Of a DNA stretch of 64,000 bases, positions 30,844 to 41,731 are shown piece by piece. Location of the stretch: NCBI RefSeq assembly GCF_016097555.1, contig NC_054703.1:14023205-14087204 (forward strand), written 5' to 3'. Both the position numbers and the translations under genes were made by a program. The DNA comes from Gigantopelta aegis. Taxonomy: Eukaryota; Mollusca; Gastropoda; Neomphalida; Peltospiridae. Below the pieces are notes generated by a model. That model did not search any database. It was given only the letters and a program-made list of their open reading frames with translations, and was not told the DNA's origin. The stretch's first letter is position 1. Every line of letters starts with the position of its first letter.

Positions 30844-31131
30844 TTACAATGATTTCCATTTAAATTGTTTTTTGTTCTTTCGTTGTGGTATTCCTGGTGG
30901 CCGCTTTTGTATGCTTGCTTCCATCTTTATTAATTTCTCTGGGTTCAGCATCTTTTCTGTCTTTTTCAGGTCCATTGTCTTCCTTTTCACATCAGCCACG
31001 GGTTTGGACACAATGGGAGGTGTTTGCCCTTTTCCACCTTGACCCTCTTGTGCTGCATCCATCACTTGTCCTTTTAATAGGCGTATATATTTTTCTTCTG
31101 GCACTAGAATGTTTTTTGTCACGTGTTGCAT
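30844..31131 (-). CDS. Small basic protein, function unknown
   Basis: It is 95 residues, Lys-rich, beginning with a motif of the type LVPEEKYIRLLKG that I recall from other Polinton/adintovirus small ORFs. Its ATG shares a base with the stop of the upstream gene (TAATG on the minus strand), a classic termination-reinitiation arrangement. No separate TATA box is seen. Confidence 0.6.
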   Translation of the reverse strand: MQHVTKNILVPEEKYIRLLKGQVMDAAQEGQGGKGQTPPIVSKPVADVKRKTMDLKKTEKMLNPEKLIKMEASIQKRPPGIPQRKNKKQFKWKSL

Positions 31132-31445
31132 TATACTGTTTTTAATAAGGGTGCTATACTCTGTAACACGAGTACGATGATATCAGCTCGTAACACCTTT
31201 TTCTTCTTCTTGACAGAAACCGTCTTGTCACCCAACACACGTAATACTTGTTTGTGTTTCTTCAACTTTACAAACGCCTGTTTGGAGAGTGGAACGTCAC
31301 CATACAATATATTGGCAATAATGAAGGTCAAGGTTTTCAACTGATCCGTGGTAATGTGTTTTAAGAGTAGATTTGTCTGCTTTGTCGATTTTTCATACAA
31401 CAGGAACCGAAGAAAAGACAAGTTCTCCTTGATGACTTGAGACAT
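31131..31445 (-). CDS. Small helical basic protein, paralogue of 27944-28327
   Basis: It is 104 residues. The central pattern TTDQLKTLTFIIANILYGDV followed by PLSKQAF and a basic segment VSVKKKKKVL parallels the + strand protein at 27944. It is probably a virion core or capsid-associated component (inference). A TATAAATAG box (31472-31480) precedes it by about 27 bp. Confidence 0.65.
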   Translation of the reverse strand: MSQVIKENLSFLRFLLYEKSTKQTNLLLKHITTDQLKTLTFIIANILYGDVPLSKQAFVKLKKHKQVLRVLGDKTVSVKKKKKVLRADIIVLVLQSIAPLLKTV

Positions 31446-31471
31446 TTTGACGTGGCTTTAAAAATGAGATG

Positions 31472-31480
31472 CTATTTATA
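31472..31480 (-). promoter_or_regulatory. TATA box (minus strand) within the ATPase gene end
   Basis: CTATTTATA on + is TATAAATAG on -. It overlaps the last codons of the packaging ATPase and drives the two small minus-strand genes. Confidence 0.6.
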
Positions 31481-32342
31481 CTCTCGGAACGTAGACGATG
31501 GAGTCTTCATTGGGAAATATCCGAGTTCTCAGTCTCAGCTTATCATCACCATGGGGCGACATGTCCACCACCAAATAATTAAAAGGGGTCTTCATGGCAT
31601 CCCTGTATGCTTCTACCAAAACACCAGCACATCCTGGAAACAACTGACGGCCCAACGTCATGATCTGTAATGTATCTCTCACATTTTTAAACAGAACGAG
31701 ATACCACGTGTTGAGAGCAATGGTTCTTGCAGACTTTCCCTGTCCATAAATGTTTTGGGTAATGAATATGACGCTCAGTCTTCTGTGATGACATCCTTGT
31801 GTAAACAGTAGCTCTATGTCTTTGTGTTCCAGTACTTGGTGCATGAGATCATCCAAAATGATGAGTCCATGTTGTCCATCAGCAAAGTCTTCTATATCCA
31901 CCTGTGTAGGTAATCCTGGATGAAACGTAAGGTTAACTACAGTTTTTTCCATCTCATCATAAAGTGGCTGGTACACGCCATAACAATACATCATTTTCTT
32001 TGGAGGATCTTTGACGTACATACCATTCAAGTTTTTCAGAAGTCTGTATACCCACTGAGTCTTACCAGCACCCGTTGGACCTGATACACACATGCTCGAA
32101 CAAGGTTCGAATGGAGCCAAACTCTGTGTTTCCCACCAAGGTCGTGTGGTATCAACCACAGCTTCGGGACTCCACGAAATGGCACTTTTAGGTAATGTGG
32201 GTTTCACGGATTCAAATGTCTCCTTTGTCAACCATGATACTCTGTCTTTCAAATTGTGCACTTGAGACAGATGATTAGATAGCTTCAATAAATTCTTGGC
32301 CTGACATCCAGGAACGGGACAATCTTTTCTGACACGACCCAT
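31476..32342 (-). CDS. Genome-packaging ATPase (FtsK/HerA type) with N-terminal zinc finger
   Basis: It is 288 residues. Walker A is GPTGAGKT (88-95), Walker B is LIILDD (160-165), and VIFITQN matches the sensor strand. These identify the A32/FtsK-HerA packaging ATPase of Polintons, which pumps the genome into the shell. A C2H2 finger precedes it (C8, C13, H24, H29). The ATPase core normally starts near residue 60, so the finger is an added DNA- or protein-binding module. Confidence 0.9.
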   Translation of the reverse strand: MGRVRKDCPVPGCQAKNLLKLSNHLSQVHNLKDRVSWLTKETFESVKPTLPKSAISWSPEAVVDTTRPWWETQSLAPFEPCSSMCVSGPTGAGKTQWVYRLLKNLNGMYVKDPPKKMMYCYGVYQPLYDEMEKTVVNLTFHPGLPTQVDIEDFADGQHGLIILDDLMHQVLEHKDIELLFTQGCHHRRLSVIFITQNIYGQGKSARTIALNTWYLVLFKNVRDTLQIMTLGRQLFPGCAGVLVEAYRDAMKTPFNYLVVDMSPHGDDKLRLRTRIFPNEDSIVYVPRV

Positions 32343-32390
32343 CTCTAAAAAGCGTTTTTGCTAAAGTGACAATATTTTTATCAATGACTT

Positions 32391-32399
32391 CTATTTATA
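32391..32399 (-). promoter_or_regulatory. TATA box for the packaging ATPase
   Basis: CTATTTATA on + reads TATAAATAG on -, 49 bp before the ATG at 32342. It is the same nine bases as the boxes at 26066, 28323 and 31472. Confidence 0.65.
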
Positions 32400-32890
32400 A
32401 TGTGTCCCTCCACTCTCAATTGTGTCCCTCCATGTGTCCCTCCACTCTGAAGTGTGTCCCCCAATGTGTCCCTCCAACATAAAATGTGTCCCTCCCTGTC
32501 CCTGCAAGTGTCCCTCCTGACTAAAATGTGTCCCTGAGTGTCCCTACATGTGTCCCTCCACTCTCATTTGTGTCCCTCAACTCTTAAATGTGTTCCTGAG
32601 AGTCCCTCCATGTGTCCCTCCACTCTGAAGTGTGTCCCTCCATGTGTCCCTCCAACATAAAATGTGTCCCTCCCTGTCCCTGCAAGTGTCCCTCCTGACT
32701 AAAATGTGTCCCTGAGTGTCCCTACATGTGTCCCTCCACTCTCAAGTATGTCCCTCCATGTGTCCCTCAACTCTTAAATGTGTCCCTGAATGTGTCCAAC
32801 CTGACTAAAATGTATCCCTGAGTGTCCCTATGTGTCCCTCCACTCTCATTTGTGTCCCTCAACTCTTAAATGTGTCCCTGCATGTCTTTC
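32400..32890. repeat. TGTCCCTCC-type degenerate tandem array
   Basis: About forty short phrases of the form TGTCCCTCCA with linkers CTCTCA, AACATAAAATG and TGACTAAAATG fill nearly 500 bp between the ATPase promoter and PolB. A ~240-bp higher-order repeat is visible (32460-32580 against 32650-32740). No ORF. Confidence 0.85.
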
Positions 32891-32979
32891 TATTGCAAAC
32901 ATAAATATGGTACTCTCTCCTGTTAGCCAGTCAGAACTGTTGCCCCCTACTCACCGACGGGGAGGTAGGAGATTGAGTA

Positions 32980-33480
32980 GGATATACCAAGTTTGAGGGG
33001 GTGTACCATGAATTGCATACTAAGTTTGATGTTTTCATACCCAGTTTGAGATTTTTTTGCCAAATTTGAGATTTTATACCAAGTTTGATGAACATTGTCC
33101 ATGTGGGTTTTTTTAATAGTTTTTTTTAATGTGCAATAGTTTGCAGCTTCCCCGTAAACACAACTTGTTTGTGTCCAAGAGGTGAGTGGAGAGTGGGATA
33201 AGGCATGGAGAATTTAGGTTACTTATACAAAAAAATTGAATCGCCGGCCTAAAATAACAGAGTATTGACTTCATAAATCACAAATGTATCGGACTATTTA
33301 AAAAAAAAATACAAAAGTGAATTTGAACTGCAACCAAACAAAGTCCGATAAAAAAAAGTGGAGACTAATACCAAGTTTTATTTTGGGAGATAAATACCAA
33401 GTTTGATGTTACATAATTTGATTGGAGGAAAAATACCAAGTTTGATGTTTCATACCGAATTTGATGATTCATACAGAACT
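32980..33480. repeat. Cluster of ATACCAAGTTTGATG motifs
   Basis: At least eight copies of TACCAAGTTTGATG or close variants lie between about 32983 and 33475, downstream of PolB. A minus-strand AATAAA (TTTATT at 33377-33382) probably ends the polymerase mRNA here. Confidence 0.75.
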
Positions 33481-36400
33481 TTAATAGCCATAAGGAAGAG
33501 TGTCCAAATTGTCTTGAATGACACGCTTGGTGTACACTATCTTGTACTTTTTCTCTTCAACTTTGTTGTAAATTTTTCTCTTCCGTTTTTCTCGTGAAAT
33601 TTTGGATGGGTTCGTCACGGTAAGGATAGCATCTCTGGTGGGTGACAAGACTATCTCGCGGATAGCTTCAAAGTTGATGAGCTGTGCATTGGCATAGTTT
33701 AAGGAAAAACCTCGCACCTTGCACACTTCTGAGCCTTTATTGGTTCTGTAGCCATAATTTTTGGGACCTCCACTGACAAATTCGGTGATAAACTGACCAT
33801 CCAATTCGTCAGTCAGTTCTCCGAGATAATCTCCCAGAGGGGGCTGGTAGTGTCCTGGTCTGGCCACAAAGATGACCGAGTCTGTGTCGTAATACAACAC
33901 ATTTTCACCAAGCTGTTCCAACACACTGTACAACTTCAATCTTGCCCATGAAGTGGTAAACGTTGCCAGGAAAACGTTGGTTTTCAGATCTTCTGGGACA
34001 AAGGTGGCTTTGTGTTGGTATTCCAGCTGTAAAATAGACTCTGTCAACACGTGAAAATCTATCACATTTTTGGTAGGATCTGCCAACATCTGAAAGAAAC
34101 TTTCTGCGTTGTTTTCATGAATAAAAGCAGACTGTTTCATGTTCAGACGTTGGCCATACTTTCCCCAGAAACTGTTCAGACACAGCTTGGCCAGTGATCG
34201 AAGTCCTGGGTTCTTTACAATTTTGTCTTTGTCCAGCTCAATGCCCTCATTTTGTCTGTATTGTCTGATGTATTTGTCTTTGTCTTCTTCAGTCACGCAC
34301 CATTCTGGCCATCCACTGGCTTCTTGTTTTAATTTTAGAAAGGTGTTAATATATTCGGCAAATAGGCCACCCTCACGTGTTGCACGGTCATATTGTGTTG
34401 TTTCTGACCAGTGGTAGACCTCGTACACTCTGGTGACTTGATACCCTTTATGCATAGACTTGAGTATTTCTGGTATGCACCAGGTTCCAAGAATACTTCG
34501 GTCTTCATCTGAATGACAACATGGCGTCTGAGCCTCTTGGTCAGAACAGCTTCTGCACAGAGGAAACTTGAGTTTTCCATTCGAACGGTAAGGCAAGACA
34601 GGATGATACAATTTTCTGGGTGGTATCACTTTTACTTTGGCAATTCCAAAGTATTGATCCAGCGGCTTAAAATATCTGTATATGATCTGAGGATGACCCA
34701 CGGGATACCTGCAATACTTATTCACCCAAGGATACAAAGATGTAAAATCCACATACTTAATTTCTTCCCCTTGTTTGATTTTATAATGCAACGTGCTTGC
34801 ATTGGTTCTCCCTCCAAAGAAAGAGTCTCTAGGATCCAGTCTGTCTTGTAGATCTAATGAGGCCACAAACTGCTTCAGCTCAGGGTTGGATTTCAGAATG
34901 TCATGGAATTGATGTTCCCAAATTTCAATAACTTTGTATCCCATGGCTTTGAGGACTTCCCTCTTTCTGCATGTCAAAGCATACAGTTCCTCAATGGATT
35001 GACTCGTTCTAGGGTGGATGGTTGTAGAACGATCGTGTGGGTAGCATTTCCGACAACCATGCCACAAGCAGCCATGGAACTCAAACGCTGTGTTTGTTTT
35101 AGTGCAGTAACCATCCAGCCGGTAGTTGGTAGCTGGTACCTGATATTCCCCGCCATTCAGTGCATGCTGGATCTGGTACTTGTCTTGATGTTGGTGTTTA
35201 TACCATTCTAACCACTGAATGGATGCCTTGCTAAATTGGTCTTTCCTTATGTACCCTTCACTTGGAACTTGAGCTATAGGACTTGGCACAGTTTCAGATT
35301 CAGCTACAGTCATTCCACGATCTCGCAGTTCGCCTTCAGTCAGCCACAAATCAGGTTTCACCTGTATGGATCCATCTTCTCTAACCGTCATCCAGTCTGC
35401 AATCTGCCTTCCATCTGTGGGTTTGGCATGCTGGTGTTGTTTCAGAAACTTGCTTTGAAATATGCCCATACACACCGAGGCAATGGTGATGTATTGGGCA
35501 AAGGGGTCGATGCCATTGATGTAGGTGACAGCTTTGGTATCAAGATTAATCTGTTTCTCGCCAGTGGCTTCCAGCATCAGGGCTTGAAACTTCAAGCAGG
35601 CCTCTCTGAGAACGGTAACATCGGAGACACAGTACTCTTTCATTTCCTGTTGGAAGTCAAACATACCCTGTTGCTGAGCATGCCACTTGAGAAATTCTGA
35701 TCTCTCCTTAGAGCCCATGTAGCTGGCGCCATACATCTCTGGGTCTGGAAAAGGTCCACGGTAGTGTTGATGTTCCATGGTGTTAAAATAATGGGGAAAG
35801 TATCCCTTCTTCAACTCTGTTAGTCCAAAGGCCATGGGGAGGGCAGCCAGCTTCATGGGGAGAAAATTCAAGCTGTCGATAATCCGGATGTCAAGTCCTC
35901 TCTCCACTTGCAGGTACATAATTTTGGAACCATTATAAATTATTTTTTGTGGATACATCGACTGATCAATCAAGTATTCAAGGATAAAGTAGGCATCGTA
36001 TGCTTTGTTGTTGTGGGCGATGGCTGTGGCACCTTTGTGATATCCTCGAAACAGCCATTGACAGAACTTGAAGTGGGCTCCATCACCCTGAAAGATGACT
36101 TGACGGAATCCACAAGTCTGTTCACATGGATCCTTCACATAATTATTTGTCTTGTCACGTTGGCTACAAGACGGACATCTTGACCCACAACCACTGCATT
36201 TGGTTTCCTCGGTCACAGGTTGATGTTTGCAGGCTTCACAGGCCGTCTGTGCTACCAGGTAGTTGGGCACGTGTTGTTGTTTCCCACACCATGACTGTTG
36301 GCAATGTTGACACCGAGACCGATGGCTGCAATTGTTTCCTGGGCAAACAGGACATACTCCACTGGGCAAGTAACCGTCGTGACACTGCAACAGTTCATCC

Positions 36401-38313
36401 TGGCGGCACTCGAAATCATAAAAAATGAATTTTGTGTGAACGTCTTTAATTTCTTTAGGAGGCTGGTAGCACAGATGACCTTGATCCACGTACCTGTTAC
36501 AGCATGGACACTTCCATTCCCCGCAGGTGTGGAGTTTCGGATCCCTCTCGCTTCTTTCAAGTATTTTCTTGCAGATAGTACATCTCCACAAACTCTCACA
36601 CTTGGAGGGGATGGTGCGTCCCTTCTTGTCCCACTTCTGTTGCTTGTGTCTCCAAAAGCAATCCAGCGATCGACAGGTCACGTGACAGTGAAGACATGTC
36701 ATTTCGACGTCGGTTTTAGGACAGTTTTGGCTGTGGCACACGATGCAGGTTACAGAGCATGAATGATGTGTCCTGTCATTGTACGGTTTCAGGCAATGTT
36801 GACAGAAATAAGAAGACGAAAAAAATCCAGTAATCTTTACAATGGCATGGAAGTGTGGTCGTGGGTTTTCTATAAAGTACAGGAACAGTCTAGGTGCCTG
36901 TGACGTTTGGTCGCCCACTCGCAGAAATTTATTCCCCATTTCTGCGCTGACCACGAGAATTTGGCATCCCAGTATCTTCTCAAAGGCAGGGATGTCGTTC
37001 AAACTGCATGGCCTATCCATGGGGACTCCTGCCAACTCGCACAACTTCATGGCTAGCGTTTTCTGCTCACGACGATCCTTCTTTCTTACGTGGTCGTAAA
37101 ATGACTGTGGACATTTCTTATATTGTAGAACCAAATTGATCAGTGGTGTTTTAGTATAAGGACCGTCCACGAGTTCTTGCCAATCTTTGTTTGAAATACA
37201 GTTAAGCTTGGTCCAGGCAACGCCGATCGCACGAGACATGCACATGTCGTCATGGTTCACGATTTCGACTAATGACAGTTTTCTCTTAACCGAGCTGTCG
37301 GGGCCCACCAAATCTGTTAGGGTGGTACCAGATCTTCCACCTCTTGGTATTTGTATGGTGCCGACCTGAATGATGAATGATGAATCTAGTGATAAATCTT
37401 CGTGGCTTTGCAAAACCTTTTCAATATGACCCAGGATGACGTCAGCATTCAGTTCGGCCAGTGGTTGTAAAGGTACGATAATAGGAGAATTAAGTGAGTC
37501 ATGGTGGAGAATCACCCGTCCGATGTCACTGCCTTGTAAACCAAGAGTACTTTCTTCCAAAACATCTTGGAACATGGTATGCAGATCGTGGTGTAGATTT
37601 TTAAGCTTCTCCCCTTGCCAATGTTCATTAAATTTAATTTCAAACACTGTGTCAATGGCCGCCGTTTTCTTGTGGATTCTCACATTTTTCTTGGTAAACG
37701 TATATGGTGACGATTCTGTTGTAGGCCTAGGTGCAACGGGTCCAATCCCTCCTACCTGATTGATCGTTCTCTGGCGTTTTACCGGTGGTTCTGGTGACGA
37801 CGACGACGACGGTTGTGGCGACGACGACGATGATGATGAAAGTGGTGACAGTGGTCTTTGTCCACACTTCAGTTTATGCTGCCTTAAGTCGGGCATTCTT
37901 CTGAAGGTAGCAGAGCAATACGGACAAGGCAGACCTTTTTTCTTTTTATCGTTTGCTTTTTTGGAGGGTTCATCATCACTTGGGTTCCATTCTCCATCAT
38001 TAACACAAATTCTGGCTAGTTCGTCGTAATCTGGATTCCAGTGTTTATCACATAATTTGACCAATTCTTCGTATTCTTCTTGTGTTATGGATTCAGGAGA
38101 CCACAAGTTCTCAGAATCGATGATCTCTGAAACCGAACGGGATGTACTATCTTCCTGGGATTGTTGTTGAATTTCCTTACATATTAATTCAATCAATTTC
38201 ATGTTGACATACTCGTCATCTTCTAGATGAAATTGTTTAGCCCACCTAAGCAGTTCGTCACTACTTGTGAACGAGTCTATAATGGCGATGCTGTTGACGA
38301 CGAATCGATCCAT
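33481..38313 (-). CDS. Protein-primed DNA polymerase B (pPolB)
   Basis: It is 1610 residues. The order is an acidic N terminus; a C2HC finger (C130, C133, H146, C150); a Ser-rich linker; the Polinton-type N-terminal region; a Cys-rich block (about 480-770); the 3'-5' exonuclease (FYDFECR near 629, AHNNKAYDAYF, YCVSDVTVL); an inserted nuclease-like segment with EFHGCLWHGC near 1079; then the polymerase palm motifs DFTSLYP (near 1189), NSFWGKYG (near 1381) and YYDTDSVIF (near 1475). Such enzymes replicate linear genomes from a terminal protein. All catalytic motifs are intact. A possible 35-nt intron or acceptor (GTAAG to TTTCCAG) abuts the ATG on the minus strand, and the upstream TATA is not clear. 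Confidence 0.95.
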   Translation of the reverse strand: MDRFVVNSIAIIDSFTSSDELLRWAKQFHLEDDEYVNMKLIELICKEIQQQSQEDSTSRSVSEIIDSENLWSPESITQEEYEELVKLCDKHWNPDYDELARICVNDGEWNPSDDEPSKKANDKKKKGLPCPYCSATFRRMPDLRQHKLKCGQRPLSPLSSSSSSSPQPSSSSSPEPPVKRQRTINQVGGIGPVAPRPTTESSPYTFTKKNVRIHKKTAAIDTVFEIKFNEHWQGEKLKNLHHDLHTMFQDVLEESTLGLQGSDIGRVILHHDSLNSPIIVPLQPLAELNADVILGHIEKVLQSHEDLSLDSSFIIQVGTIQIPRGGRSGTTLTDLVGPDSSVKRKLSLVEIVNHDDMCMSRAIGVAWTKLNCISNKDWQELVDGPYTKTPLINLVLQYKKCPQSFYDHVRKKDRREQKTLAMKLCELAGVPMDRPCSLNDIPAFEKILGCQILVVSAEMGNKFLRVGDQTSQAPRLFLYFIENPRPHFHAIVKITGFFSSSYFCQHCLKPYNDRTHHSCSVTCIVCHSQNCPKTDVEMTCLHCHVTCRSLDCFWRHKQQKWDKKGRTIPSKCESLWRCTICKKILERSERDPKLHTCGEWKCPCCNRYVDQGHLCYQPPKEIKDVHTKFIFYDFECRQDELLQCHDGYLPSGVCPVCPGNNCSHRSRCQHCQQSWCGKQQHVPNYLVAQTACEACKHQPVTEETKCSGCGSRCPSCSQRDKTNNYVKDPCEQTCGFRQVIFQGDGAHFKFCQWLFRGYHKGATAIAHNNKAYDAYFILEYLIDQSMYPQKIIYNGSKIMYLQVERGLDIRIIDSLNFLPMKLAALPMAFGLTELKKGYFPHYFNTMEHQHYRGPFPDPEMYGASYMGSKERSEFLKWHAQQQGMFDFQQEMKEYCVSDVTVLREACLKFQALMLEATGEKQINLDTKAVTYINGIDPFAQYITIASVCMGIFQSKFLKQHQHAKPTDGRQIADWMTVREDGSIQVKPDLWLTEGELRDRGMTVAESETVPSPIAQVPSEGYIRKDQFSKASIQWLEWYKHQHQDKYQIQHALNGGEYQVPATNYRLDGYCTKTNTAFEFHGCLWHGCRKCYPHDRSTTIHPRTSQSIEELYALTCRKREVLKAMGYKVIEIWEHQFHDILKSNPELKQFVASLDLQDRLDPRDSFFGGRTNASTLHYKIKQGEEIKYVDFTSLYPWVNKYCRYPVGHPQIIYRYFKPLDQYFGIAKVKVIPPRKLYHPVLPYRSNGKLKFPLCRSCSDQEAQTPCCHSDEDRSILGTWCIPEILKSMHKGYQVTRVYEVYHWSETTQYDRATREGGLFAEYINTFLKLKQEASGWPEWCVTEEDKDKYIRQYRQNEGIELDKDKIVKNPGLRSLAKLCLNSFWGKYGQRLNMKQSAFIHENNAESFFQMLADPTKNVIDFHVLTESILQLEYQHKATFVPEDLKTNVFLATFTTSWARLKLYSVLEQLGENVLYYDTDSVIFVARPGHYQPPLGDYLGELTDELDGQFITEFVSGGPKNYGYRTNKGSEVCKVRGFSLNYANAQLINFEAIREIVLSPTRDAILTVTNPSKISREKRKRKIYNKVEEKKYKIVYTKRVIQDNLDTLPYGY

Positions 38314-39590
38314 CTGGAAACAAAATTATCCACCTAAATGTTTCTTACCTGCCTCCTTAAAAAACTACATACAATATCCATCTTTTATTTATTGACTTTT
38401 AAAAAAAAAAACCCACAACAATTTTAAGTTAATTATATGAATGACACTGATACAAAATGAAATATATTTTACAAGTTTATATTTCAGACAATAATATTCA
38501 TAAAATAAATATATACGAAGAGAAATATGTTTTACAAATCCCAGTACAATTCAAACCAAACTAATTTTCTTTATGTACCAAATAAGATGAACATGTGCAT
38601 AAAAATATGTTATTCGTATAAAAGACAAACCACGTGTCTAAACTGAATATCGATGCAACAAGTAGGAATATAACGTGATGCGAACCCAGTACCTACCAGT
38701 CTTCAGGCGAACAATGTAACCACTAGGTATCTTTATCTGATCGCAAGTTGTGTTTACTTTTATTTATTGTTAAAAGGCTAGAGGGTGTTTTTTGTTTGGT
38801 TTATTCAATGTTGTATATTTACTTTTATTTTATTTTTAAAAACACAAGAGATTGATTTGTTTCGGTTTTTTCCCCCCACTGTTATGTATTTTCTGTTATT
38901 GTATCTTGGCTATAGACCCTATGCTAATAATAATCAGGTTTTTTTGCATACTACTGTATATTTTTACAAACTGAAAGTGATATGCTTTTATTGAAATCAC
39001 ATATTTAATAATGTGGTAAGCACGATAATATGTGTGCGCCTTCTAATGCTACTCTGCAAACTGTAAACTTGACTGCTTAATTTGACCACCCTTACAGTAT
39101 ATATTTATCAGTTACGCAGAGTAAAGTCGCTGGCATTTTCTCATAGGGTCTCTTGCACTGTAGCCGAGTTTCGCGCCTAAACATAATCAGTATTACACAG
39201 GGGGTGTACTTGATGTCTAATGGTGCCACTGGGTGGGTTTAGAGTTCACAGTGGAAAAACATTTGAGCTATTTACAGGCACAGTTCCGAAGGGTTACGTC
39301 GAGTCACTGATAAGAATCCGAGCACCATCTGTGTCCCAGAGATTTGTAACCGGTGAAGGTCATTTGATAAATGGAATGTATGTCGTGCACTGATGTGGCC
39401 TGTTTTAAAGCGGCAATGCCGTGACATTGAACTTGCTTGTTACAGAAAATCAGAAAGGAATGAGTTCACGATATGCAAATGAAGTTATGTTTAGAGAATG
39501 CACTAACAGAGTTTAGTTTAAAGTGATGCGAGAAGTCACTGACATTTTCATCAATGTGAAGGTCCCCTAGAAAATCAGAACAGTATATGT
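38314..39590. other. Polinton non-coding stretch with a SINE head scrap
   Basis: It is AT-rich with no credible ORF. At 38668-38732 (minus) lies a degenerate tRNA-like SINE head: TAGTGGTTACATTG as A box and ACTGGGTTCGCATCA as B box. It is not a working tRNA gene. This is the upstream region shared by PolB and the spliced gene. Confidence 0.6.
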
Positions 39591-39630
39591 AAATATATTA
39601 CACTACAAGTAAAGAGGTTTTTTCCCTTAA

Positions 39631-39708
39631 TTTTGGCGCGTATATGCAAATTATATTTGCAGATATGTTATACTATAAGGAAAGGGATTTTTCCTTAATT
39701 TTGGCGCG
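39631..39708 (+). promoter_or_regulatory. Two E2F-like sites in a direct repeat
   Basis: TTTTGGCGCG occurs at 39631-39640 and 39699-39708, each preceded by TTTCCCTTAA or TTTCCTTAA. The core TTTGGCGC fits the E2F consensus TTTSSCGC. They lie 91 and 23 bp before the TATA box at 39731. Confidence 0.55.
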
Positions 39709-39730
39709 TTCGTAAAACTTAACGATATGA

Positions 39731-39740
39731 TATAAAAAAG
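39731..39740 (+). promoter_or_regulatory. TATA box for the six-exon gene
   Basis: TATAAAAAAG sits 77 bp before the ATG at 39808, right after the E2F-like pair. Confidence 0.6.
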
Positions 39741-39807
39741 CGTGAGGCATGCTTCTCCCTACACATCCGCAAAACTGACACAGACTTATACTTCGAACTT
39801 TAGAAAA

Positions 39808-41667
<1,860 letters not shown>

Positions 41668-41688
41668 AAAAAAAGTGATAAAGGGGAG

Positions 41689-41731
<43 letters not shown>

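Noticed and set aside
34139-37759. Many + strand ORFs of 60-154 codons
   Set aside because: They lie antisense to the PolB gene, whose catalytic motifs are all in the minus frame.
38314-38350. A 35-nt intron just before the PolB ATG
   Set aside because: GTAAG and TTTCCAG are well placed on the minus strand, but 35 nt is shorter than usual metazoan introns. I kept it only as a remark.
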